Positions 1 through 7,868 of a stretch of DNA of 64,000 nt are shown one piece after another. The translations under genes and the position numbers were made by a program. The notes under the pieces are model-generated. The model saw nothing but the letters and a program-made list of their open reading frames with translations, was not told the DNA's origin and did no database searches. Every line of letters begins with the position of its first letter. The stretch's first letter is position 1. Source of the DNA: Falsiroseomonas sp051433165 (GTDB lineage: Bacteria > Pseudomonadota > Alphaproteobacteria > Acetobacterales > Acetobacteraceae); NCBI RefSeq assembly GCF_051433165.1, contig NZ_JBHMFS010000006.1, positions 124,001 to 188,000 of the forward strand, written 5' to 3'.

Positions 1-1407
1 GCGCTGGCCCGCGCGCTGTTCCTGGAACCCGATCTGCTGCTGCTGGACGAGCCGACCAATCACCTCGACCTGGAAGCGACGCTGTGGCTGGAGGGCTGGC
101 TGAACCGGTTCTCCGGGGCGGCCATCATCGTCAGCCATGATCGCGGGCTGCTGGACCGCGCGGTGGGCGGGATCGCGCATCTCGATCGCGGCAAGATCCT
201 GTACTACCCGGGCAATTACGAACGCTTCGTCCGGGTGCGGACCGAACGCGCGGCGCAGGTGGAGGCGCAGCGCGGCAAGATCGCGGCCCAGCGCGCCCAT
301 ATGCAGGCCTTCGTGGACCGGTTCCGCGCCAAGGCCTCGAAGGCCAAGCAGGCCCAGTCGCGTATCAAGGCGCTGGAAAAACTGCCAGTGCTGGATGCGG
401 TGATCGAGGACGCCAGCACCACCTTCGCCTTCCCGGAGCCGGAGGAGCTGGCGCCGCCCGTCCTGGCGCTGGAGCATGTCGAGGTCGGCTATGGCGGCGC
501 GCCGATCCTGCGGAACCTGGATCTGCGGATCGATCAGGAGGACCGGATCGCGCTGCTGGGCGCCAATGGCAACGGCAAATCCACCTTGGCAAAACTGCTG
601 GCCGGGCGGCTGGGGCCGTCGAAGGGGACGGTGAAGCGGGCGCCGCGGCTGCGCGTCGGCTTCTTCGCGCAGCATCAGTCGGAGGATCTGGACGCCACCG
701 GCACGCCGCTGACGCATATGCAGGCCGCCCTGCCCAATGCCACGGTCAGCCAGTGCCGCAGCCAGCTCGCCCGCTTCGGGCTGACGGTGGAGCGAGCCGA
801 GACGAAGATCGCCAATTGCTCGGGCGGTGAGAAGGCTCGGCTGCTGCTGGCGCTTTGCACGCGGGATGCGCCGCAACTGCTCATCCTCGACGAGCCGACC
901 AACCACCTCGACATCGATGCGCGGGAGGCACTGGTACGCGCGCTGGCGGAATTCGGTGGTGCGGTTCTGTTGATTACCCACGACCCGCATCTGGTGGAGC
1001 TGATCGCGGACCGGCTGTGGCTGGTGGCCGATGGCCAGGTGAAAAGCTTCGACGGCGACATGGACGAATACCGCACCCTGCTGGCCGATCGCGCCCGCGG
1101 TGGCGGCCGGCCGGCGACGGAGGCGGAGGGCGGCGGCAAGGGGTCGCTGGAGCGGAAGAAATCCGCCTCCTCCCGCGCCGCGCTCGCGCCGATGCGGACC
1201 CGGCTGAAGGAGATCGAGCGGGAGATGGAGAAGCTGGCGCTGGAAGCGAAGCTGATCGAGAAGCGCCTCTCCGATCCCGCGACCTACGCCAAGCGCAAGC
1301 CCGAGGACATCACCTGGGCCAATACCCGCCGCATCGTCATTTCCCGCCAGACCGCGAATCTGGAAGAGGAATGGCTGAAGCTTTCGGAGCAGTTGGACGC
1401 GGCCTGA
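1..1407 (+). CDS. ABC-F family ATPase, 5'-truncated by the window edge
   Basis: The reading frame is open from the first base, so the start lies outside the window; 468 residues remain. It opens inside the end of the first nucleotide-binding domain, with a Walker B/D-loop LLLLDEPTNHLDLEA and an H-switch VSHDRGLL. The inter-domain linker (about residues 65-155) is rich in Lys, Arg and Gln, as in ABC-F proteins. The second ATPase domain has Walker A GANGNGKST, a signature NCSGGEKARLLLAL, Walker B LLILDEPTNHLD and switch ITHDPHL. A charged C-terminal tail with coiled-coil character follows. There are no membrane segments. Proteins of this class (Uup, YheS, EttA relatives) act on ribosomes or DNA rather than transport. 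The long basic C-terminal coil suggests a Uup/YheS-like member, but the subfamily cannot be fixed from this part. Confidence 0.93.
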   Translation, partial: ALARALFLEPDLLLLDEPTNHLDLEATLWLEGWLNRFSGAAIIVSHDRGLLDRAVGGIAHLDRGKILYYPGNYERFVRVRTERAAQVEAQRGKIAAQRAHMQAFVDRFRAKASKAKQAQSRIKALEKLPVLDAVIEDASTTFAFPEPEELAPPVLALEHVEVGYGGAPILRNLDLRIDQEDRIALLGANGNGKSTLAKLLAGRLGPSKGTVKRAPRLRVGFFAQHQSEDLDATGTPLTHMQAALPNATVSQCRSQLARFGLTVERAETKIANCSGGEKARLLLALCTRDAPQLLILDEPTNHLDIDAREALVRALAEFGGAVLLITHDPHLVELIADRLWLVADGQVKSFDGDMDEYRTLLADRARGGGRPATEAEGGGKGSLERKKSASSRAALAPMRTRLKEIEREMEKLALEAKLIEKRLSDPATYAKRKPEDITWANTRRIVISRQTANLEEEWLKLSEQLDAA

Positions 1408-1528
1408 GCGGCGCGGCCTTCAGGCTGTCCTCGGCCAGAGTTCGGCGCAGGAAGGTTGGCCATAGGGCCCGCGCGGTGGCGGGCTCGGCGGGTGTGGTGC
1501 GCTCCAGGGTCGGCGGATCGGCTCGCAT
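1337..1528 (-). CDS. possible small protein, 63 aa, unknown
   Basis: This is a short frame antisense to the end of the ABC-F gene, overlapping it by about 70 bases. The argument for a real gene is the translation signal: a GGAGG stretch lies 10 bases before the ATG used here, and a second in-frame ATG is three codons upstream. The peptide begins MRADPPTLERTTPAEP and contains LWPTFLRRTLAEDS; the rest is Pro/Arg/Ala-rich, as expected of any frame at this GC content. No domain is recognised. The convergent overlap and biased composition are arguments against it. Confidence 0.35.
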   Translation of the reverse strand: MRADPPTLERTTPAEPATARALWPTFLRRTLAEDSLKAAPLRPRPTAPKASAIPLPDSRSGGK

Positions 1529-1558
1529 GGGCCTCATTCCTCCCGGTCTCTGCCGGGG

Positions 1559-1575
1559 AACCCTGCGCCAGGGTT
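1559..1575. terminator. small hairpin after the ABC-F gene
   Basis: A perfect 7-bp stem (AACCCTG / CAGGGTT) closes a three-base loop between the ABC-F gene and the Bug receptor gene. There is no T-run on either side, so it is at best a weak terminator or a processing or stability element. Confidence 0.3.
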
Positions 1576-1686
1576 GAGGGCGGATGCAACCTTGGCGTGC
1601 AGGGTGCCGCAGGCGTGAACGAGAGCTCTTGACGGGCCGGGGCGGAGGTTGCCAAACGCAAGGCAAGTCCTGGGGGAAACCGCATC

Positions 1687-2646
1687 ATGATCCGCCGCCG
1701 CAGCCTTCTGGCCCTGCCGCTTCTGGCCGCGCCCGCCATTGTTCCGGGTGCAAGGGCACTGGGGGCGGGGCCAATCCGCCTGATCGTGCCGGCACCGCCC
1801 GGCGGGCCGACCGATATCCTCGCCCGCGTCACCGGCGAGCGCGCGGCGGCCCTGCTGGGCCAGCCGGTGGTGGTGGATAACCGCGCCGGCGCGGGTGGCG
1901 TGATCGGCGCGGAAGCCGCGACGCGCGCGGCGCCGGATGGGCTGACGCTGATCCTCGGCCACAACCAGACCCATGCCTCGAACCAGGCAATGATGGCCCG
2001 CCTGCCCTACCACGTGGTGGACAGCTTCACCCCGGTGGCGAAGCTGGCAACGGTGCATCACGCCACGGTGGTGCCGGCCAGTTCGCCGGCGCGCAGTATG
2101 GCGGATCTGGCGAAGTTGAGCGGCGCGGTGAGCTACGCCTCCTCCGGCGCCGGCTCGGCCAGCCATGTCATCTCGGAGAGCTTCGTGCGGCGGTCGGGGC
2201 TGAATGCCACGCATGTGCCGTATCGGGGGGCGGCGCCGGCGGCGACGGATACGGTGGCGGGCGTGGTGAATTTCTACACCTCGACCTTCCCGACCGTGGC
2301 GGGGCTGGTGAAGGATGGCCGGCTGCGCGCGCTGCAGATCGGCGCGCCGGCGCGGCTGGCGGATTTCCCGGATGTGCCGACCTCGGCCGAGGCCAACGTG
2401 CCCTACATGGCCGTCGATGCCTGGTTCGGCCTGTTCGCCCCGGCCGGCGTGCCCGCCGCGGCGGCCGAGCGGCTGGCGCAGGCCTTCCTCGGCGCGCTGG
2501 AGGATGCGGAGGTGAAGCGCCGCCTCGCGGCCGCCGCCTTCACGCTGGACCCGCAGGGCCCGGCCGCCTTCGCCGCCTTCCAGCGCGCCGAGGTGGCGCG
2601 CTGGGCGGAGCTGGTGGCTTTGACAGGCGTGAAGCTGGACGGCTGA
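1687..2646 (+). CDS. Bug/TctC-family periplasmic solute receptor
   Basis: A 319-residue protein of the tripartite tricarboxylate (TctC/Bug) receptor family. It starts with an Arg-rich, Tat- or Sec-like signal (MIRRRSLLALPLLAAPAIVPGARA). The mature part begins with the family pattern PIRLIVPAPPGGPTDILARV, followed by VVVDNRAGAGGVIGAEAATRAAPDG and later THVPYRGAAPAATD. These receptors bind small carboxylates in the periplasm and deliver them to TctAB permeases or to sensors. No TctA or TctB gene is nearby, so it is an orphan, as is common in Acetobacteraceae and Burkholderiales. The next gene starts five bases after its stop, so the two may be co-transcribed. The ligand cannot be predicted. Confidence 0.9.
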   Translation: MIRRRSLLALPLLAAPAIVPGARALGAGPIRLIVPAPPGGPTDILARVTGERAAALLGQPVVVDNRAGAGGVIGAEAATRAAPDGLTLILGHNQTHASNQAMMARLPYHVVDSFTPVAKLATVHHATVVPASSPARSMADLAKLSGAVSYASSGAGSASHVISESFVRRSGLNATHVPYRGAAPAATDTVAGVVNFYTSTFPTVAGLVKDGRLRALQIGAPARLADFPDVPTSAEANVPYMAVDAWFGLFAPAGVPAAAAERLAQAFLGALEDAEVKRRLAAAAFTLDPQGPAAFAAFQRAEVARWAELVALTGVKLDG

Positions 2647-2651
2647 GACGG

Positions 2652-3701
2652 GTGACGCTCGACGTCGCCATCATCGGCGGCGGCCAGGCCGGGCTGGCGG
2701 CGGGGTATTTCCTGCGCCGTACGGCGCTCACCTTCGCCATCCTGGATGACGGGACGGCGCCTGGTGGTGCCTGGGGCCATGCCTGGGAGTCGCTGACGCT
2801 GTTCTCCCCGGCGCAATGGTCCTCCCTGCCCGGCTGGGCGCTGAAGCCGCCCGCCGATGGGGGCTATCCGCCGCGGGGGGATGTGCTGGCCTATCTCGCG
2901 GCCTATGAGGCGCGCTACGACCTACCGACGCGCCGGCCGGTGCGCGTCACCGCCGTGCATCGGACCGCCGAGGGGCTGCGGCTGGAGGGCGCGGATATCA
3001 CCGCCCGCGCGGTGATCAGCGCCACCGGCACCTGGAGCCACCCCTTCATTGCGGACATTCCCGGCCGCGATCTGTTCCGCGGCGTGCAATGCCACTCAGC
3101 ACAGTATCACCGGCCGGAGGATTTCGCCGGGCAGCGCGTGCTGGTGGTGGGCGGCGGCAATTCCGGCGCGCAGATCCTGGCCGAACTGTCCCGCCACGCC
3201 ACGGTCACCTGGGTGACGGAACGCGCGCCGGTGTTCCTGCCCGATGACGTCGATGGCCGCGTGCTGTTCGAACGCGCCACCGCCCGCTGGCAGGCGCAGC
3301 GGGAGGGACGGCCGCCGCCGGAGGCGCTGGGCGGCCTCGGCAATATCGTCATGGTGCCGCCAGTAAAGGACGCCCGCGGCCGCGGGGTCTTCGACCAAAG
3401 CCTGCGCGGCTTCGCGCGGCTGGAGGCGGATGCGGCGGTCTGGGCGGATGGCACGCGCATCCCGGCCGATGCCATCCTGTGGTGCACCGGCTTCCGGCCG
3501 GCGCTGGACCATCTGGCGCCACTCGGGGTGGTTGATGCGGAAGGGCAGGTGGCGGTCGGGCCGGATGGGCGGGCGGTGGCGGAGCCTCGGCTGTGGCTGC
3601 TCGGCTATGGCGATTGGACGGGCATGGCCTCGGCCACCCTGGCCGGGGTGACGCGCGCGGCGCGGGAAGCGGTGCAGGGCGTGGCGCGGGCGCTGGGTTA
3701 G
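2652..3701 (+). CDS. arsO: ArsO-like FAD/NAD(P)-dependent monooxygenase
   Basis: A 349-residue two-dinucleotide-fold flavoprotein. The N-terminal FAD motif is VAIIGGGQAGLAAGYFL, the NAD(P)H motif is VLVVGGGNSGAQIL near residue 160, and an SATGTWSHP motif lies between them. This is the layout of class B-like flavin monooxygenases and of the ArsO proteins encoded in arsenic operons. The chosen start is GTG, five bases after the preceding stop. The gene lies directly upstream of arsR-arsC, the ArsJ-associated GAPDH gene and arsJ on the same strand, which is the main reason to call it ArsO. The reaction of ArsO is not firmly established; oxidation of an arsenic species is the usual proposal. Without the context, 'NAD(P)/FAD-dependent oxidoreductase' would be the safe name. 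Confidence 0.75.
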   Translation: MTLDVAIIGGGQAGLAAGYFLRRTALTFAILDDGTAPGGAWGHAWESLTLFSPAQWSSLPGWALKPPADGGYPPRGDVLAYLAAYEARYDLPTRRPVRVTAVHRTAEGLRLEGADITARAVISATGTWSHPFIADIPGRDLFRGVQCHSAQYHRPEDFAGQRVLVVGGGNSGAQILAELSRHATVTWVTERAPVFLPDDVDGRVLFERATARWQAQREGRPPPEALGGLGNIVMVPPVKDARGRGVFDQSLRGFARLEADAAVWADGTRIPADAILWCTGFRPALDHLAPLGVVDAEGQVAVGPDGRAVAEPRLWLLGYGDWTGMASATLAGVTRAAREAVQGVARALG

Positions 3702-3706
3702 CTTTC

Positions 3707-3742
3707 ATCGAAGCGTCACGCCGAGCGGCCTGATGTTTCGAT
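3707..3742 (+). promoter_or_regulatory. candidate ArsR operator before arsR-arsC
   Basis: The 53-base gap between arsO and arsR-arsC holds two inverted hexamers, ATCGAA and TTCGAT, whose centres are 30 bp (about three helical turns) apart. The second arm lies 12 bases before the ATG. ArsR/SmtB repressors bind AT-containing inverted repeats at their own promoters. The match is short and untested. Confidence 0.3.
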
Positions 3743-3754
3743 ACTACTGGAAGC

Positions 3755-4624
3755 ATGGACAGCGATCAGGCGGCCCTGGGCTTCACCGCCCTCGGCCAGG
3801 GCACCAGGCTGGAGTTGATGCGCGCTCTGCTGGCCGCCGGGCCTTCCGGCCTGCCGGCGGGCGAGATCGGCCTGCGGCTCGGCGTGCCGGCCTCCACCCT
3901 GTCCTTCCACCTGCGGGCGCTGGAACAGGCGGGGCTGGTCGCGGCGACGCGGCATGGCCGCAGCCTGGTCTATGCCGCGCAGATCGCCCGCCTCCGCGGG
4001 CTGGTCGCCTTCCTGGCCGAGGCCTGCTGCGGCGGCGAGCCCGCACGCTGCGGCGACCTGCATCGCCTGTTCGACACCGAGAGGGAGATTCCTCAAATGG
4101 AAGCGCCACGTTTCAATGTGCTGTTCCTGTGCACGCGCAATTCGGCGCGGTCGATCATGGCGGAGGCCATCCTGAACCGCATCGGCGAGGGTCGCTTCAA
4201 GGCCTTCTCCGCCGGCTCCGACCCCGCCGATGAGGGGCCGCTGCCGGAGGTGCTGAGCCAGCTCAAGGCGCTTGGCCATGATGTCTCCGCGGCGCGTTCC
4301 AAATCCTGGGACAACTTCACCGGGCCGGACGCGCCGCGCATGGATTTCGTGATTGCGCTGTGTGACACGCTGGCCGGCCAGGCCTGCCCGGATTTCGGCG
4401 ACACGGCGCTGACCGCCGCCTGGCCGCTGCCAGACCCGGCGAAGTTTTCGGGCAGCGCGGCTGAACGGGCGACGCTGCTGAATGAGCTGTATGCCGCGCT
4501 GCAGCGGCGCCTCGGCATCTTCACCAGCCTGCCCTTCGGCACGCTGGACCGCATGGCGCTGAAGGCGCGGCTCGATGAACTGGCAACGCCGCAAGGGATG
4601 GCCCAAGGGATGACGCGCGCATGA
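3755..4624 (+). CDS. arsC: ArsR-ArsC fusion: arsenic repressor plus arsenate reductase
   Basis: A 289-residue fusion. Residues 1-105 form an ArsR/SmtB winged helix (GEIGLRLGVPASTLSFHLRALEQAGLV as helix-turn-helix). It has a C-terminal cysteine cluster C91, C92 and C99, placed much like the As(III) site of the Acidithiobacillus-type ArsR. Residues 118-275 form a low-molecular-weight-phosphatase-type arsenate reductase with the P-loop C126-TRNSA-R132-S and a second pair C203/C211, matching the three redox cysteines of thioredoxin-coupled ArsC, and a WPLPDPA motif near its end. The protein should repress the operon and reduce arsenate to arsenite. The junction keeps a full internal start: GAGGGAG nine bases before an in-frame ATG at 4097 (Met115), so free ArsC could also be made. 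The gene overlaps the next by ATGA. Confidence 0.93.
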   Translation: MDSDQAALGFTALGQGTRLELMRALLAAGPSGLPAGEIGLRLGVPASTLSFHLRALEQAGLVAATRHGRSLVYAAQIARLRGLVAFLAEACCGGEPARCGDLHRLFDTEREIPQMEAPRFNVLFLCTRNSARSIMAEAILNRIGEGRFKAFSAGSDPADEGPLPEVLSQLKALGHDVSAARSKSWDNFTGPDAPRMDFVIALCDTLAGQACPDFGDTALTAAWPLPDPAKFSGSAAERATLLNELYAALQRRLGIFTSLPFGTLDRMALKARLDELATPQGMAQGMTRA

Positions 4625-5664
4625 GGGTTGGTATCAGCGGCATGGGCCGCATCGGGCGTCTGGCGTTGCGTGCGGCGCTCGGCGCTGCGGAACGCCAGGC
4701 GGAGGACCCGCGCGCCGGCAACCGGCTGGACGTGGTGCATCTGAACGAGATCAAGGGCGGCGCGGCCGCCTGCGCGCATCTGCTGGAATTCGACAGCGTG
4801 CAGGGGCGCTGGCGCGGCGGCATCGCGGCGGAGGGCAGAGACGCCATCCGCATCGGCGATCGTCGCCTGAGCTTCTCGGAACATGCCAAGCCGGGGGATA
4901 TTCCCTGGGGCGACATGGGCGTGGATGTGGTGCTGGAATGCACCGGCAAGTTCCTGACGCCGGAGGTGCTGCAAGGCCATCTGGCGCGCGGCGCCAAGCG
5001 GGTGATCGTGGCGGCGCCGGTGAAGTTCGACAGCGTGCTGAACGTGGTCGTGGGGGTGAATGAGAACCTCTACGATCCAGCAAAACACCCGATCGTCACG
5101 GCGGCATCCTGCACCACCAACTGCCTCGCCCCGGTGGTGAAGGTGGTGCATGAGGCAATCGGCATCCGGCATGGCCAGATCACCACCATCCATGATCCGA
5201 CCAACACGAATGTCGTGGTCGATGCGCCGCACAAGGATCTGCGCCGGGCGCGTTCCGCCATGCTGTCCTTGCAGCCGACGACGACGGGCAGCGCGACCGC
5301 GATTGCGCTGATCTATCCGGAGTTGAAGGGCAAGCTGGATGGCCATGCGGTGCGCGCGCCGGTGCTGAATGCGTCGCTGACTGACTGCGTCTTCGAGATG
5401 AAGCGCGAGACCAGCGTGGCGGAGGTGAACGCCTTGTTCCGCGCCGCCGCCGAGGGGCCGCTCGCCGGCATATTGGGGTACGAGGTGCGGCCGCTGGTTT
5501 CCATCGATTATGCGCGGGACACGCGCAGCGCCATCATCGATGCGCCGAGCACGCTGGTGACGGATGGCACGCTGCTGAAGGTCTATGCCTGGTACGACAA
5601 TGAGATGGCCTATGCCTGCCGCATGGTCGATCTCGCCTGCCATATGGAACAGATCGGGCTGTGA
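4621..5664 (+). CDS. gap: ArsJ-associated glyceraldehyde-3-phosphate dehydrogenase
   Basis: A 347-residue GAPDH-fold enzyme with an N-terminal Rossmann motif GISGMGRIGRLALR, the catalytic cysteine in AASCTTNCLAP (Cys164), the partner histidine near His191 (TTIHD) and the C-terminal YDNEMAYACRMVD. It overlaps arsR-arsC by four bases (ATGA) and arsJ by four bases (GTGA), so translation is coupled. In known systems a GAPDH encoded next to ArsJ uses arsenate in place of phosphate to make 1-arseno-3-phosphoglycerate, which ArsJ exports. Sequence and position both support that role over glycolysis. A HAK/PGD insertion region near residue 88 and a variable NAD-binding loop distinguish it from typical glycolytic GAPDH. 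Confidence 0.93.
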   Translation: MRVGISGMGRIGRLALRAALGAAERQAEDPRAGNRLDVVHLNEIKGGAAACAHLLEFDSVQGRWRGGIAAEGRDAIRIGDRRLSFSEHAKPGDIPWGDMGVDVVLECTGKFLTPEVLQGHLARGAKRVIVAAPVKFDSVLNVVVGVNENLYDPAKHPIVTAASCTTNCLAPVVKVVHEAIGIRHGQITTIHDPTNTNVVVDAPHKDLRRARSAMLSLQPTTTGSATAIALIYPELKGKLDGHAVRAPVLNASLTDCVFEMKRETSVAEVNALFRAAAEGPLAGILGYEVRPLVSIDYARDTRSAIIDAPSTLVTDGTLLKVYAWYDNEMAYACRMVDLACHMEQIGL

Positions 5665-6896
5665 GCACGGCGGTGGCCAGCGCCGCAGGCACGCGCAACT
5701 ACGCCATCGTCACGGCGGCCTATTGGGGCTTCACGCTGACCGATGGCGCGTTGCGGATGCTGGTGCTGCTGCATTTCTTCCGCCTCGGCTATTCGCCCTT
5801 CACGCTGGCCTTCCTGTTCCTGCTGTATGAGGCGGCGGGGGTTGGCGCGAACCTGATCGGCGGCTGGCTGGCGGTGCGCTTCGGCATCGCGCGGATGCTG
5901 GCCGTTGGGCTGACGACGCAGATTCTCGGCTTCCTCATGCTGTCCGCGATGTCGCCGGATTGGGCGGCGGCGACATCCGTGGCCTGGGTGGTGCTGGCGC
6001 AGGGCGTCTGCGGCGTGGCCAAGGACCTCACCAAGACCGCCAGCAAATCGGCGATCAAGCTGACGGCCGGTGAGGCCTCGGGGCGGCTGTTCCGATGGGT
6101 CGCCTTCTTCACCGGCAGCAAGAACGCAATGAAGGGCGTGGGCTTCTTCCTCGGCGGCGTGTTGCTGGAGTTTCTGGGGTTTCGCGGCGCGCTCTGGGCC
6201 ATGGCGGCGGGGCTGGTAGTGATCCTGGCGGCGGTGCTGCTATCGCTGCCGCCGCTGATGGGGCGGGCGAAGCCGTCGCGCAATGCGCGGGAGTTTCTGG
6301 GAAAGAGCCGCGGGGTGAACCTGCTGGCGGCGGCACGGGTGTTCCTGTTCGGCGCGCGCGATGTGTGGTTCGTCGTCGGGCTGCCGGTGTTCCTGTATGC
6401 GTCGGGCTGGAGCTTCCCGATGGTCGGCGGCTTCCTGGCGCTGTGGACCATCGGCTATGGCGTGGTGCAGGCGGCGGCCCCTGCGGTGGTGCGGCGCAGC
6501 CCGGATGGCCTGTCCTCCGAGGTGCCGGCGGCGCGGCTGTGGTCACTGCTGCTGGCGCTGCTGACGATCGGGCTGGCCGCCGCGCTGATGGCGGATGTGC
6601 CGCGGCCGGATCTGGTGGTGGTGGTGGGGCTGGGCCTGTTCGGCTTCGTCTTCGCGGTGAATTCCTCGGTCCATTCCTACCTGGTGCTGGCCTATGCGGG
6701 GTCGGAGAAGGCGGCGGAGGATGTGGGCTTCTACTACGCGGCCAATGCCGCCGGGCGCTTCGGCGGCACGCTGCTGTCGGGGCTGCTATACGGCATGGGC
6801 GGGCTGGCGGCGTGCCTCGCCGGGTCGGCGCTGATGCTGCTGGCCTGCTGGGCGCTGACCCGGGCCTTGCCGGTGGTGTGGGAGGCGCGAACTTAA
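5661..6896 (+). CDS. arsJ: ArsJ organoarsenical MFS exporter
   Basis: A 411-residue major facilitator with about 12 hydrophobic segments (for example the stretches around residues 15-60, 75-115, 160-200, 225-265, 290-350 and 375-405). It carries the ArsJ-type N-terminus NYAIVTAAYWGFTLTDGALRMLVLLHF and the conserved DLTKTASKSAIK loop near residue 120. Known ArsJ proteins export 1-arseno-3-phosphoglycerate produced by the partner GAPDH. The outside product falls apart to arsenate, giving net arsenate efflux. Translation starts at GTG within the gap stop codon. This is the last gene of the ars operon. Confidence 0.94.
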   Translation: MSTAVASAAGTRNYAIVTAAYWGFTLTDGALRMLVLLHFFRLGYSPFTLAFLFLLYEAAGVGANLIGGWLAVRFGIARMLAVGLTTQILGFLMLSAMSPDWAAATSVAWVVLAQGVCGVAKDLTKTASKSAIKLTAGEASGRLFRWVAFFTGSKNAMKGVGFFLGGVLLEFLGFRGALWAMAAGLVVILAAVLLSLPPLMGRAKPSRNAREFLGKSRGVNLLAAARVFLFGARDVWFVVGLPVFLYASGWSFPMVGGFLALWTIGYGVVQAAAPAVVRRSPDGLSSEVPAARLWSLLLALLTIGLAAALMADVPRPDLVVVVGLGLFGFVFAVNSSVHSYLVLAYAGSEKAAEDVGFYYAANAAGRFGGTLLSGLLYGMGGLAACLAGSALMLLACWALTRALPVVWEART

Positions 6897-6921
6897 GCCC
6901 CCGCCCCGACCAGCCTGCGGC

Positions 6922-6958
6922 GTTGCGGCCGTGCCGCAACCCCCCGCGAGAGCGGGGG
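6922..6958. terminator. double hairpin between convergent arsJ and amidase genes
   Basis: Two adjacent perfect hairpins: GTTGCGGC / GCCGCAAC around a CGT loop (6922-6940), and CCCCCGC / GCGGGGG around GAGA (6941-6958). Neither is followed by a T-run. The position between converging genes suggests a bidirectional, possibly Rho-assisted, termination or RNA-stabilising element. Confidence 0.5.
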
Positions 6959-6969
6959 AGGGAGACAGA

Positions 6970-7791
6970 TCAGCCGCCGATGCGGCGGAGGAAGGCGCCG
7001 TGGACGAAGCCATCGGGCACCGCATCGCCCTGCAGATCCACCAGGCGCCAATCGCCTTCCTCCCGCAGCACCCGCAGTTTCGTGCCCGGCGATATCTTGC
7101 CGAGCACGGTGAAGCCGGTGCCGGGGCCGCCGCGCAGGTTCAGATTGTCCCGAGCCGCGACCTCGAAGGCGCCGAGATCATTCTCCGCCAGCGTGCCGGA
7201 CCCGGCGGCGCCGCCCAGATGCTGGAAGCGCGCCAGCGGGAAGGCGGGGCCGGGGTCCAGCTTGCGGCCGGGGGAGATGTCGTCATGGCCCACCACCTCC
7301 TGGATGCTGGGATAGGCGGCACGGATGGCCTCGGTCAGGGTGGCCAGCGCCTTGAGCTGCGCCTCGGGATAGGCTTCCCATCCCATGTTGGGGCCGCCAT
7401 TGCGGTGGCGCGCCACCAGCACATCCGGCTCCGGCAGGCAGCGGCCGCCGAGGTCGCTGCGCGTCCAGCCCGCCGCCTCCTTGCGGTCGAACCAGCCGAG
7501 ATTGGCGATCTCGATGCCGATGGAGCAGTTGTTCAGCCCGTCATGCCCGCGCCATTGCGACGGGCCGGCATGATGCGCCAGGCGGTTGCCGGGCACGGTC
7601 TGGATGATGGCGCCGTCGCGATCGACGAAGAAATGCGCGGACAGGCCGCGGTTGCGGATGGCGCGGACGGAGTTCAGGGCGGAGCCGCCGGCGGTGTAGT
7701 GCATCACCAGGAAGCGCGGCGTGATCTCGCGGCCCATATGCGGCGTGGCATCGAAGGGCACGTCCTTCAGGCGGTGGTTCTCGACATGCAT
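6970..7791 (-). CDS. N-acetylmuramoyl-L-alanine amidase with C-terminal SH3 domain
   Basis: A 273-residue Amidase_2 (T7-lysozyme/AmpD-type) enzyme. The zinc site is visible as FLVMHYTAGG (His31), the central GIEIANLG strand and the C-terminal EVVGHDDISPGRKLDPG. Residues about 210-270 form a bacterial SH3 domain beginning DNLNLRGGPGTGFTVLG. It should cleave the bond between MurNAc and L-Ala of peptidoglycan. There is no signal peptide, so a cytoplasmic recycling role like AmpD, or release by another route, is more likely than simple secretion; the SH3 domain is unusual for cytoplasmic AmpD. An AGGGGGAA ribosome site precedes the ATG, and a promoter candidate lies just upstream. Confidence 0.9.
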   Translation of the reverse strand: MHVENHRLKDVPFDATPHMGREITPRFLVMHYTAGGSALNSVRAIRNRGLSAHFFVDRDGAIIQTVPGNRLAHHAGPSQWRGHDGLNNCSIGIEIANLGWFDRKEAAGWTRSDLGGRCLPEPDVLVARHRNGGPNMGWEAYPEAQLKALATLTEAIRAAYPSIQEVVGHDDISPGRKLDPGPAFPLARFQHLGGAAGSGTLAENDLGAFEVAARDNLNLRGGPGTGFTVLGKISPGTKLRVLREEGDWRLVDLQGDAVPDGFVHGAFLRRIGG

Positions 7792-7823
7792 CGTCGTGTT
7801 CCCCCTGGGGCTGATTTAGGAAC

Positions 7824-7851
7824 ACTATCCTTTCTCGTTTGCCGATTGCAA
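7824..7851 (-). promoter_or_regulatory. promoter candidate for the amidase gene
   Basis: Read on the minus strand, TTGCAA and GATAGT are separated by 16 bases, about 30 bases before the amidase ATG. The whole 77-base gap is AT-rich for this genome, which supports a promoter. The -35 is part of the palindrome GATTGCAATC. Confidence 0.4.
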
Positions 7852-7868
7852 TCAGAATTGCGAGCCGC

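Noticed and set aside
4621..5664. GAPDH as the glycolytic enzyme of the cell
   Set aside because: Its overlaps with arsR-arsC and arsJ and its ArsJ-partner sequence features assign it to arsenate handling.
6970..7791. Amidase with SH3 domain as a T6SS peptidoglycan effector
   Set aside because: It lies more than 20 kb from the T6SS, beside housekeeping genes, has its own promoter candidate and no adjacent immunity gene.
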